From Collinsella sp. (GTDB lineage: Bacteria > Actinomycetota > Coriobacteriia > Coriobacteriales > Coriobacteriaceae), in contig DXMV01000010.1 in NCBI GenBank assembly GCA_019414055.1, forward strand, positions 1 through 64,000: a stretch of 64,000 bases of DNA, written 5' to 3'. This document shows, in pieces, positions 44,618-52,266 of the stretch (the stretch's first letter is position 1; each line of letters opens with the position of its first letter). The notes under the pieces were generated by a model. It worked only from the letters and a program-made list of their open reading frames with translations, was not told where the DNA came from and did not search any database. The translations under genes and the position numbers were made by a program.

Positions 44618-44767
44618 ATGCGAATCGACGCGCCATCGGCTTTGATGCTGCCCGCGTGTCCTGCCCGGCTCTACGCTCCGGGTATGCGACGTTGCGACGC
44701 GGCCTGCTTCGGTCCTTGCGTGCGGGTTCGCGAGTATGCAACCGCGTATGTAAGGAGCGACATATGA
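44618..44767 (+). other. Possible 49-codon upstream ORF overlapping the ilvE start
   Basis: An ATG at 44618 opens a frame of 49 codons (starting MRIDAPSALMLPACPARLY) that ends at TGA 44765-44767, overlapping the ilvE ATG at 44764. A possible -10 TACAAT ends at 44610, so translation could be nearly leaderless. It has four Cys and no run of Ile, Leu or Val codons, so classical attenuation is not indicated. Translational coupling to ilvE is possible; chance is too. Confidence 0.3.
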
Positions 44768-45816
44768 CTGTCGAGAAGAAAGATATCGATTGGGGTAGCC
44801 TCGGCTTTGGCTACATGAAGACCGATTACAGCTACGAGGCTCATTGGAAGGATGGCGAGTGGGACGAGGGCGGCCTGACCACCGACCACACCCTGCACGT
44901 CTCCGAGTGCGGCGGTATCTTCCACTACTGCCAGGAGGTCTTTGAGGGCCTGAAGGCCTACACCGCCGAGGACGGCAGCATCGTCTGCTTCCGTCCCGAC
45001 ATGAACGCCGAGCGTATGTACAACTCCGCCCAGCGTCTGGAGATGCCCCCGTTCCCCAAGGATAAGTTTGTCGAGGCCGTCAAGCAGGTCGTCTCTGCCA
45101 ACGCCGCATGGGTTCCGCCCTTCGGTTCCGGCGCAACCCTGTACGTGCGTCCATTTATGATCGGCTCCGGTGACGTGATCGGCGTGGCTCCCGCTCCTGA
45201 GTACACGTTCCGTATTCTCGTGACCCCGGTCGGTCCGTACTTTAAGGGCGGCCTCAAGCCTGTCAAGCTGCGCGTTTCCGAGTACGACCGCGCCGCACCG
45301 CACGGCACCGGCAACATTAAGGCCGGCCTCAACTACGCCATGTCCCTGAAGCCCACGATGGAGGCTCACCGCGAGGGCTATGCCGAGAACCTGTATCTCG
45401 ACTCCGAGTCCCGCACCTATGTCGAGGAGACCGGTGGCGCCAACATCCTGTTCGTGAAGGAAGACGGCACGCTCGTCGTTCCGCAGTCGCACACCGACTC
45501 CATTCTCCCCTCCATCACCCGCCGTTCGCTCGTTCAGGTTGCTCAGGACCTGGGCATGACCGTCGACCAACGCCCTGTCGAGTGGGCCGAGGTTAAGGCT
45601 GGCACTTTTGTCGAGTGCGGCCTGTGCGGCACTGCTGCCGTCATCTCCCCGGTTGGCGAGATCGACAACAAGGTTTACGGCGCCGACGAGACCGTGACCT
45701 TCCCGGCTGGCTACACCGAGATCGGTCCTGTGATGAAGAAGCTCCGCGAGACCCTGACTGGTATCCAGTCCGGTGCTGTCGAGGATAAGCACAACTGGGT
45801 TTACACCGTCGCGTAA
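44764..45816 (+). CDS. ilvE: Branched-chain amino-acid aminotransferase
   Basis: A 350-residue fold-type IV PLP enzyme that interconverts Leu, Ile and Val with their 2-oxoacids. The PLP Lys is in GTGNIKAGLNYAMS; HYCQEVFEGLKAY, YVRPFMIGSGDVIGV and EETGGANILFV are family motifs, and the C-terminal GTAAVISPVGEI region binds the cofactor phosphate. It is the standard length. The start at 44764 follows GTAAGGAG and overlaps a short upstream ORF. A leader of about 150 nt precedes it, but no T-box specifier or antiterminator is visible. It is monocistronic. Confidence 0.96.
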   Translation: MTVEKKDIDWGSLGFGYMKTDYSYEAHWKDGEWDEGGLTTDHTLHVSECGGIFHYCQEVFEGLKAYTAEDGSIVCFRPDMNAERMYNSAQRLEMPPFPKDKFVEAVKQVVSANAAWVPPFGSGATLYVRPFMIGSGDVIGVAPAPEYTFRILVTPVGPYFKGGLKPVKLRVSEYDRAAPHGTGNIKAGLNYAMSLKPTMEAHREGYAENLYLDSESRTYVEETGGANILFVKEDGTLVVPQSHTDSILPSITRRSLVQVAQDLGMTVDQRPVEWAEVKAGTFVECGLCGTAAVISPVGEIDNKVYGADETVTFPAGYTEIGPVMKKLRETLTGIQSGAVEDKHNWVYTVA

Positions 45817-45925
45817 TTTGTCTTAGCTGTCCGGCCCGAGGGCGACCTTCCTTTCCGGCGCGTCCTCGGGCCTGCGTTACCTCGGCGCTGCCGTTACGGA
45901 CAAAATAGATCTGAAAAAAGATGGC

Positions 45926-45953
45926 GCGCGGCCTTTTAGGCCGCGCTTTTGTT
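45926..45953 (+). terminator. Intrinsic terminator after ilvE
   Basis: GCGCGGCC pairs perfectly with GGCCGCGC around TTTTA, followed by TTTTGTTTTG. Confidence 0.9.
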
Positions 45954-45983
45954 TTGCTTCGTGCCATGTGGGGGCGGTGGCGA

Positions 45984-46186
45984 CGTGCATTTTTGCGAGT
46001 ATTCTGCAATCGAAGGCCCCTGCATACCGACGTTCGGGCAAAAATCCGTGCTCGTCGATGCTTTTCGCGAATAATAGGCGGGGTTATGGGCCGACAGCAC
46101 TTGATTTGCAGGGATATTCGCGGTCTTTGGCCTTCGTCATGGCGCCCGATGCTCTTGGTTATGTTGAATACTCCCAAAAATGCACG
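45984..46186. repeat. 203-bp element with 21-bp terminal inverted repeats
   Basis: CGTGCATTTTTGCGAGTATTC (45984-46004) is matched by an inverted copy at 46166-46186 with one mismatch. The inside has no gene of note. This MITE-like unit explains most of the 475-bp gap between ilvE and lemA. Terminal inverted repeats of this length around noncoding DNA suggest a non-autonomous mobile element; no target-site duplication was identified. Confidence 0.7.
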
Positions 46187-46210
46187 GCGCTTAGAGGGGG
46201 ACCTACGCGA

Positions 46211-46256
46211 AAAAGGAAACCGCTCCGTCGAAGTATGCATTCGACGGAGCGGTTTA
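46211..46256 (-). terminator. Intrinsic terminator after lemA
   Basis: AAACCGCTCCGTCGAA (46218-46233) pairs perfectly with TTCGACGGAGCGGTTT (46241-46256). On the minus strand it is followed by TTTCCTTTTT. Confidence 0.9.
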
Positions 46257-46291
46257 TGCATATAGCCGATTCAGGATGCGTTGCCAACTTG

Positions 46292-46843
46292 TTAGAACTT
46301 GACGGTCGGTGCCTGGCGGGCGGCCTCGGCTGCCTCAAAGCCCTGGCGCTCCTTAAACTGGAAGATGCCGGCAAAGATAACGGCAGGGAACGTCTGGATG
46401 GCGTTGTTGTAGCTAAGCACGCAGTCGTTGTAGCTCTGGCGCGCGTAGCTCACCTTGTTCTCGGTGTCTTCGAGCGTGGCTTGGAGCTGCGTAAAGTTGG
46501 TGTTCGCCTTAAGATCGGGGTAAGCCTCGGCCACGGCGAAGAGCTGGCGCAGGGCGCCGGTCAGCACGTTGTCGGCTTCCATCTTGGCTTCGGGCGTGGT
46601 GGCGCTCACGGCGGCGTTGCGCGCATTGACCACGGCGGCAAGCGTGTCCTGCTCGTGTTTGGCATAGCCCTTGACGGTCTCGACTAGGTTAGGGATCAGG
46701 TCGTTGCGGCGCTGCAGCTGCGTGTCGATGTTCTGCCAGGCGTTATCAATGCGATTGCGCTTGGTGACCATGTTGTTGTAGATGCCGGCGATGGCGCAGA
46801 CAATCACAACGACAACAACGATACCGATGATGACGGGAATCAT
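46292..46843 (-). CDS. LemA family protein
   Basis: A 183-residue membrane-anchored protein. A single N-terminal helix (IIGIVVVVVIVCAIAGIYN) is followed by NRIDNAWQNIDTQLQRRNDLIPNLVETVKGYAKHEQ, the core LemA signature, and a long antiparallel helical region (VSYARQSYNDCVLSYNNAIQTFP). The fold is an extracytoplasmic four-helix bundle; role is not firmly known. The ATG at 46843 follows ACGGAGA. Its usual neighbour, a TPM-domain or M48 peptidase gene, is absent here. Confidence 0.92.
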   Translation of the reverse strand: MIPVIIGIVVVVVIVCAIAGIYNNMVTKRNRIDNAWQNIDTQLQRRNDLIPNLVETVKGYAKHEQDTLAAVVNARNAAVSATTPEAKMEADNVLTGALRQLFAVAEAYPDLKANTNFTQLQATLEDTENKVSYARQSYNDCVLSYNNAIQTFPAVIFAGIFQFKERQGFEAAEAARQAPTVKF

Positions 46844-47054
46844 GGTGTCTCCGTTTCGAATGGCCGCGGCGTCTTCCGCCGGCTGCCGTTGGTGTAACGC
46901 TACTAGTATACCCGCAACCTTTGGCGATACCGAACTTTCCGGTAAGCGTTATGTTTCCACCAAGGTGAGGCCATTCGCCAAGGGTGGGCGATACAGGTGT
47001 AAGATATGCGACAGATTAGTGAGCGCTGTCTTTTCCTTGAGGAGGGCGATACGT

Positions 47055-47639
47055 ATGGACCTTCGCATCAAGAAAACCTATCGGGCCCTGTTCGAGGCCT
47101 TTACTGAGCTGCTCGAAGAGCATCGGTTTGAGGACGTGACGGTTGCCATGCTGTGCGACCGTGCTATGATTCGTCGGACGACGTTCTACAAGCACTTCCG
47201 CGACAAAAACGATTACTTTGCCTTCTATATCGATGAACTCATGTCGGGCCTACCGCAAAAGCGAGCCGATGCGGATGGCGCGGAGGGCGCCGAGGACGTG
47301 CGAGCGCTTCGCCACGAAGTGTTCGCCGATGCCATGGATCTGATTCTGGCGCATGAGCAGCTCATGGATAACATTTTGGCGAGCAGTATGTCGGGTATGC
47401 TGACCAGCATGATTTGCGACCGCATCGCGCGCTCCATACGCGGACGCGTGATGAGCGCGCTTGACGAGGACGCGCTCGCGCCCGTATCGCTCGAGACAAC
47501 GTCTGAGTTTGTCGCCGGCGGCATTATTCGGCTCTTTACCATGTGGTGGGAATCGGGCCACGTACTAGAGCGCCGATCCGAAATCGCCGACGTGGTCGAT
47601 GCGCTGTTCGAGCGGACCATGACGCCGGTGAGTCACTAA
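47055..47639 (+). CDS. TetR/AcrR family regulator
   Basis: A 194-residue repressor. The N-terminal HTH is visible in LEEHRFEDVTVAMLCDRAMIRRTTFYKHFRDKNDYF, with the YKHF/DK end typical of TetR. The ligand domain (residues 65-194) is Ala/Met/Asp-rich and shows no known family. The start at 47055 follows GAGGAGGG. It is divergent from lemA across 211 bp and converges on a tRNA gene. The regulated gene is not evident; lemA or the gene itself are candidates. Confidence 0.85.
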   Translation: MDLRIKKTYRALFEAFTELLEEHRFEDVTVAMLCDRAMIRRTTFYKHFRDKNDYFAFYIDELMSGLPQKRADADGAEGAEDVRALRHEVFADAMDLILAHEQLMDNILASSMSGMLTSMICDRIARSIRGRVMSALDEDALAPVSLETTSEFVAGGIIRLFTMWWESGHVLERRSEIADVVDALFERTMTPVSH

Positions 47640-47642
47640 GAG

Positions 47643-47732
47643 TGGCGGAGAGAGGGGGATTCGAACCCCCGGAACGCTCTCGCGCTCAACGGTTTTCAAG
47701 ACCGCCGCATTCAACCGCTCTGCCATCTCTCC
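47643..47732 (-). tRNA. tRNA-Ser(UGA)
   Basis: The minus strand from 47732 reads GGAGAGATGGCAGAGCGG, with a 7-bp acceptor stem (GGAGAGA/TCTCTCC), a T arm with GGTTCGAATCC, and an anticodon loop CTTGAAA giving UGA. The extra arm of about 15 nt is the long type II arm of serine tRNAs. The discriminator is G and CCA is encoded (47643-47645). It reads UCA codons. Confidence 0.96.
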
Positions 47733-47783
47733 GTGAGTCGTAATGATAGCATCGTTTTGGATTTGCAACAGGGGAGGCGAACG

Positions 47784-49565
47784 ATGACGAGCACCGGAAT
47801 CGATGAGAAGTTCATGCGCGAGGCGCTGGCGGAGGCGCGTGCCGCCGCTGCGGTGGGCGAGGTGCCGATCGGTGCCGTAGTGGTGCGTGCGGGTGAGATC
47901 ATCGCGAGGGCGCATAATCGCCGCGAGCTCGACCAGGACCCTTCGGCGCATGCCGAGTTTGCGGTCCTATGCGCCGCCGCGCAGTCGCTCGGTCGTTGGC
48001 GCCTTTCCGATTGTACGGTCTACGTGACGCTCGAGCCCTGTTGCATGTGCGCGGGGCTTATGGTTAACGCGCGCGTGGGGCGCTGCGTGTACGGCGCGAG
48101 CGACGCCAAGGCGGGCGCGTTGGGATCCCTATACGATTTGAATGCCGACTCGCGCCTGAATCATCGGTTTAATGTGACCGCCGGCGTGCTGGCAGACGAG
48201 TGTCGTGAGGTGTTGAGCAGCTATTTTAGTGGGCTGCGTGGCACCGATGGTGCTGGCTGCGGTTGTGGGGCCGATCTTGAGGCGCATGCCGCTCATGCTG
48301 AGGCGCTCGCGTGTGCCGAAGATATTGCCGTTGAGGCGGTCGATTTTGGTGCCGCGTGCCGCCGGCCCCGCCGTGTGCTGTTGGCGATCGATTCCTTTAA
48401 GGGCAGCGTGTCGAGTGCACAGGCGGAGGAGGCCGCTGCCGAAGGCGTGCGCCGCGTTTGGCCCGATGCCGAGCTGAGCGCTCTGCCGCTGGCAGATGGT
48501 GGCGAGGGAACGCTCGATGCCGTTGCCGCGTGCGGCGGTGAGATTGTGACCTGCGAGGTGGCAGGTCCCTTGGGCAAGCGTGTGCCTGCCCGGATGCTGG
48601 TTGATGTCGAGCGCGAGTCCGCGGTCATCGAGATGGCCGAGGCGGCCGGCATTGGGTATTCGCCTTGCACGGAGTTGTCGGCGTTGGCGGCCACAACCTA
48701 TGGCGTGGGTGAGCTGATGCTTCGTGCGGTTCGCGCGCGGCCGAGGACTCTATATATAGGACTGGGCGGCAGTGCCACCAACGACGGTGGCGCCGGTATG
48801 CTGCAGGCGCTGGGCGCGCGTCTTATCGATGACCGTGGCTGCGATATCGCGCCGGGGCTCGCGGGCCTTGAACACGTGGCGAGTATCGATTTGACACCGG
48901 CGCTTCGGGCGTTGAACGGCGCACGTGCCGTCGTGCTATCCGATGTTGAGAATCCACTCGTGGGGCGTCGCGGGGCACTTGCGGTGTTTGGCGGGCAAAA
49001 GGGCCTGCCGACAGACGATGTCGAAGCACTGGGCGGGTACGACGGCTGGATGGTCGGTTACGGTCGCCTGCTCGATACGGCGATTGCCGAGGCACGGGCT
49101 CAGGGGTTACTGCGCGTGCCCGAGGGTGCGCGGACGTTTGGCTCGGTGCTCGGCGTGCCCGGCGCCGGTGCCGCTGGCGGTCTGGGTGCCGCGCTGCTAG
49201 CGCTCGGCGCGGAGCTGCGTTCGGGCGTGGAGACGGTGCTCGATCTCGTGGGATTTGACGCGCGCGTGCGCGATGTCGACCTGGTCATAACGGGCGAGGG
49301 CAATATGGACGAGCAATCCGCCGCCGGCAAAGCGCCGGTGGGTGTGGCCCGCCGCGCCAAGCGATATGGCAAGCCGGTGGCCGCTGTCGTGGGCGGTCGC
49401 GCCGACTATCTGGACGCGGTGTATGGGCAGGGCATCGACTTGGTGCTTCCGATCTGCCGCAAGCCCATGGACCTGGAGCGGGCAATCGATCCGCAAGAAG
49501 CCATAACTAACCTCATCTGCGCCGGCGAGTCTGCCGCTCGATCCTACGACCTCGCCCGCCTCTAA
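47784..49565 (+). CDS. TadA (tRNA adenosine deaminase)-glycerate kinase fusion
   Basis: One frame of 593 residues joins two enzymes. Residues 1-155 are TadA: the zinc/proton-shuttle motif H56-A-E58 and P85-C86-C-M-C89 are intact, so it should deaminate A34 to inosine in tRNA-Arg(ACG). A Cys/Ala-rich linker (about 155-193) follows. Residues 194-593 are a GlxK/GarK-type glycerate kinase: LLAIDSFKGSVSSAQAEEAA, LPLADGGEGT, LGGSATNDGGAGMLQALG and TGEGNMDEQSAAGK are typical. There is no internal stop or frameshift. The start at 47784 follows GGGGAGG. A biochemical reason for joining the two is not obvious. Confidence 0.9.
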   Translation: MTSTGIDEKFMREALAEARAAAAVGEVPIGAVVVRAGEIIARAHNRRELDQDPSAHAEFAVLCAAAQSLGRWRLSDCTVYVTLEPCCMCAGLMVNARVGRCVYGASDAKAGALGSLYDLNADSRLNHRFNVTAGVLADECREVLSSYFSGLRGTDGAGCGCGADLEAHAAHAEALACAEDIAVEAVDFGAACRRPRRVLLAIDSFKGSVSSAQAEEAAAEGVRRVWPDAELSALPLADGGEGTLDAVAACGGEIVTCEVAGPLGKRVPARMLVDVERESAVIEMAEAAGIGYSPCTELSALAATTYGVGELMLRAVRARPRTLYIGLGGSATNDGGAGMLQALGARLIDDRGCDIAPGLAGLEHVASIDLTPALRALNGARAVVLSDVENPLVGRRGALAVFGGQKGLPTDDVEALGGYDGWMVGYGRLLDTAIAEARAQGLLRVPEGARTFGSVLGVPGAGAAGGLGAALLALGAELRSGVETVLDLVGFDARVRDVDLVITGEGNMDEQSAAGKAPVGVARRAKRYGKPVAAVVGGRADYLDAVYGQGIDLVLPICRKPMDLERAIDPQEAITNLICAGESAARSYDLARL

Positions 49566-49580
49566 AACCTATCTCTCTAT

Positions 49581-49649
49581 AAGTTGCGGTGAAATACGGA
49601 GCGTTTTTGCCTTTAAGGTGCCAATTCAGTCCGTATTCCACCGCAACTT
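49581..49649. repeat. Hairpin 1 of the tadA-ffs gap
   Basis: AAGTTGCGGTGAAATACGGA (49581-49600) pairs with its near-perfect inverted copy at 49630-49649. It is the first of three large inverted repeats in the 436-bp gap. Confidence 0.85.
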
Positions 49650-49712
49650 CGTGAATGGCCATGCGAGGCTGGCCGCCTTGGGCCTTGGGTCGGACCGTCC
49701 GCCACGAAATGC

Positions 49713-49849
49713 GGCCATCTACTACGTTTAACCGGCCACCCTCGACCATCTCGGAATTTGCAAAAATAAAACCGCAGGTAGAGAGCTTGCCGGTTTTCGA
49801 AAAAGCCGGCTATGGTTGACCCCTGCGGCCTAAACGTAGTAGATAGGCC
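49713..49849. repeat. Hairpin 2 of the tadA-ffs gap (nested)
   Basis: GGCCATCTACTACGTTTA (49713-49730) pairs with TAAACGTAGTAGATAGGCC (49831-49849) with one bulge. Inside are CCGCAGG/CCTGCGG and, innermost, GCCGGTTTTCGA-AAAAGCCGGC. The nested design resembles families A and B. Confidence 0.85.
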
Positions 49850-49882
49850 ACTTTCGTGGCACAGCGTCAGACCAGTCTTTTT

Positions 49883-49945
49883 GGAACGGGGCTATTTTGA
49901 CTACTTGCCGATCCGATTGCCCGAGTAGTCAAAAAAGCCTCGTCC
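49883..49945. repeat. Hairpin 3 of the tadA-ffs gap
   Basis: GGAACGGGGCTATTTTGACT... (49883-49904) pairs with AGTAGTCAAAAAAGCCTCG... (49924-49945) with few mismatches. It ends about 55 bp before the SRP RNA. Confidence 0.8.
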
Positions 49946-50001
49946 CAAATTAGCTACCTTGCCCCATCGGGCGGGAGCGGGTAAGATATATCGAGCGCCT
50001 A

Positions 50002-50112
50002 GCGCGTTCGATGGGTTCGGATGACGACATGTTCCGAATCTGGTCAGGTCCGGAAGGAAGCAGCCATAAGGAGCCTCTGTCGGGCATCCGAATCCATCGA
50101 GCGCGCTTTTTT
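50002..50112 (+). ncRNA. ffs: Signal recognition particle RNA (4.5S type)
   Basis: The SRP domain IV signature GGTCAGGTCCGGAAGG with AGCAGCC is at about 50042-50065. The outer arms GCGCGTTCGATGGG... (50002-50023) and ...CCATCGAGCGCGC (50085-50106) form the long closing helix. The RNA is the short bacterial form without an Alu domain. A T-tract at 50107-50112 terminates it. It binds Ffh and guides membrane-protein targeting. Confidence 0.95.
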
Positions 50113-50134
50113 GCGCGGTTTTACCAAACCGCGC
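50113..50134 (+). repeat. TACC-loop hairpin after ffs
   Basis: GCGCGGTTT pairs with AAACCGCGC around TACC, like the hairpin after glmS. It directly precedes family B copy 3. Confidence 0.8.
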
Positions 50135-50140
50135 AATGTT

Positions 50141-50252
50141 CGAGCTGCGCGCCGCCCAGGGCGACAATTTGTCATTCAAAAGGCAAGGCATGACCAGAAG
50201 GTCTATGCCTTGCCTTTTTCATGCCAACTTGTTCGCCCTGGGTGGCGCTCGC
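50141..50252 (+). repeat. Family B structured element, copy 3
   Basis: GCGCCGCCCAGGGCGACAA... and ...TTGTTCGCCCTGGGTGGCGC form the outer arms. The inner hairpin AAAAGGCAAGGCA/TGCCTTGCCTTTTT holds the core GACCAGAAGGTC (50192-50203), identical to copy 1. The arm sequences differ from copies 1 and 2, but pairing is kept. Confidence 0.82.
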
Positions 50253-50385
50253 TGGCTTTGCCAAAACAGTGACGTTTTTACCACCGCTCAAGACTCTTCT
50301 GTAACGAGTTGCTTACGCATCTTCAGGGTTCGCCGTACTATCATGAATCAGATTGAAGAGAGATGATGATAGGGAGCGCCTATAC

Positions 50386-52266
50386 ATGATTGAGCTGCTC
50401 AGGCGTTTTGGTGGCAAGTTTCGCCGGTATATGGTGATTGGCCCAGCGTGCAAGCTGATCGAAGTGATCTTTGACCTGCTTACGCCGCTGGTGATTGCTC
50501 AGATGATCGATAAAGGCATTGGCTCGCACGACGTGAATGCCGTTATCCACTACGGTATGGTACTTGCCGCCATGGCTGTGATCGGCATCTCGTTTACGCT
50601 TGTCTGCCAAAAGATGGCGGCGCTCACCTCGCAGGGCATGGGCACCGACATTCGCGGCGCTCTCTACAAGCACATCAACAAGCTGAGCTATGCTGAGCTC
50701 GATCGCTTTGGCACGCCGTCGCTCATCATGCGCATTACCAACGACGTCAACCAGGTGCAGCTCGCCGTGGCGCTGGGCGTGCGTATGCTCATCCGCTGGC
50801 CTTTCCTGGCGGTGGGCTCCATGGTCGCGGCCCTTGCCATCGACCTTAAGCTCGGCATAATCTTTTTGTTCTGCACGCCCGCCATCGGCCTGGTGTTTTG
50901 GCTTGTCATGGCGCGCTGCATTCCGTACTACAAGCAGCTGCAGGCAAAGCTCGATCGCATCGCGCTTATTTGCCGCGAGGGACTTTCGGGCGCCCGCGTG
51001 GTCCGGGCGTTTGTGCGCGAGGGATACGAGCGTGAGCGTTTTGCCCAGGCGGCCGATGACCAGGCGCGTGTCGCAATCGCGGTGGGCAAGCTCTCGTCGA
51101 TTCTCAACCCCGTCACGTTTTTGGTGATGAACCTGGGCGTGTGCGCCATCCTGTGGGTGGGCGGCGTCCAGGTCAACGTGGGCGAGCTCACACAGGGCCA
51201 GGTCATGGCGTTCGTCAACTACATGACGCAGACCCTGACCTCCATCGTGTATGTCGCCAACCTGGTCGTGGTCTTTACCAAGGCGAGCGCCAGTGCGTCG
51301 CGTCTCAACGAGGTGTTCAATTGCGAGCCGAGCATCACCGACGAGGGCAATCAGCCGGTTGCGCTGCCCGAGCCGAGCGCGATGGGCAACGCCGTTCCGG
51401 TCCCCGCGCTGAGCTTGAGCCATGTGAGCTTCTCCTTTGGCGCGGGCGCCGCCAACGCCGTCAATGACGTGACCCTGGAGCTGCCGGTGGGCAAAACGCT
51501 CGGCATTATCGGCGGTACGGGCAGCGGTAAGTCGACGCTCGTCTCGCTTATCCCGCGCCTGTACGACGCGGGCGCCGGCAGCGTGAGTGTAATGGGTGCC
51601 GACGTGCGCGCCTGGCCGCTCGATCAGCTGCGCCATGTGGTCGCGACCGTACCGCAGCGCGCGTCGCTCGTGAGCGGCACGATCCGTAGCAACCTAACCT
51701 GGCGCGACGAGTCGGCGACCGACGAGGAGCTTTGGGCGGCGCTCGATATGGCGCAGGCCAGCGAGTTCGTGCGCAACAAGCCGCAGAGGCTCGACGCCCC
51801 GGTCGAGGCGGGCGGTAAGAACTTTAGCGGTGGCCAGCGCCAGCGCCTGACCATCGCACGTGCCCTGGTGGGCTCTCCGCAGGTCCTGATCATGGACGAC
51901 TCCGCCTCGGCGCTCGACTTTAAGACCGACGCAGCGCTTCGCCACGCCATCCGCGAGCGCAGCGTACGCGGTGCCGCCGAGGGCGGGCTCCCGCTGACCA
52001 CGGTGATCGTGAGCCAGCGCGTCTCGACCGTGCGCGATGCCGACATGATCTGCGTGCTCGACCACGGCTCGGTCGCGGGCCTGGGTACGCACGACGAGCT
52101 GTACGCAAGCTGCCAGCTCTATCGCGAGATTTGCCAGTCGCAGCTTCGCCGCGAGGAGCTCGAGGGTCAGCAGGGGAGCGCGGCGTCCGCGCTCGCCCCA
52201 AGCCCCGTGCCCGCCTCAGGCGCCGCGTGCGCTCCGGCATTCACTTGCGCAAAGGAGGGCTGCTAA
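50386..52266 (+). CDS. ABC exporter subunit, degenerate-site half (pair 2)
   Basis: A 626-residue half-transporter with six membrane helices (to about residue 310) and a nucleotide-binding domain. Walker A is GGTGSGKST, the signature is FSGGQRQRLTIAR and Walker B is VLIMDDSASALD, with Asp in place of the catalytic Glu. The C-terminal 45 residues are Ala/Pro/Ser-rich and unique. The start at 50386 follows GGGAG; 50353 is less supported. It pairs with the next gene and closely parallels pair 1 at 39-43 kb. No regulator gene precedes it. Confidence 0.92.
   Translation: MIELLRRFGGKFRRYMVIGPACKLIEVIFDLLTPLVIAQMIDKGIGSHDVNAVIHYGMVLAAMAVIGISFTLVCQKMAALTSQGMGTDIRGALYKHINKLSYAELDRFGTPSLIMRITNDVNQVQLAVALGVRMLIRWPFLAVGSMVAALAIDLKLGIIFLFCTPAIGLVFWLVMARCIPYYKQLQAKLDRIALICREGLSGARVVRAFVREGYERERFAQAADDQARVAIAVGKLSSILNPVTFLVMNLGVCAILWVGGVQVNVGELTQGQVMAFVNYMTQTLTSIVYVANLVVVFTKASASASRLNEVFNCEPSITDEGNQPVALPEPSAMGNAVPVPALSLSHVSFSFGAGAANAVNDVTLELPVGKTLGIIGGTGSGKSTLVSLIPRLYDAGAGSVSVMGADVRAWPLDQLRHVVATVPQRASLVSGTIRSNLTWRDESATDEELWAALDMAQASEFVRNKPQRLDAPVEAGGKNFSGGQRQRLTIARALVGSPQVLIMDDSASALDFKTDAALRHAIRERSVRGAAEGGLPLTTVIVSQRVSTVRDADMICVLDHGSVAGLGTHDELYASCQLYREICQSQLRREELEGQQGSAASALAPSPVPASGAACAPAFTCAKEGC

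Noticed and set aside
44540..44763. T-box riboswitch before ilvE
   Set aside because: No AGGGTGGNACCGCG element, specifier loop or terminator-antiterminator pair was found.
49581..50252. CRISPR array
   Set aside because: The repeats are palindromes of differing sequence with no regular spacers, and no cas genes are near.
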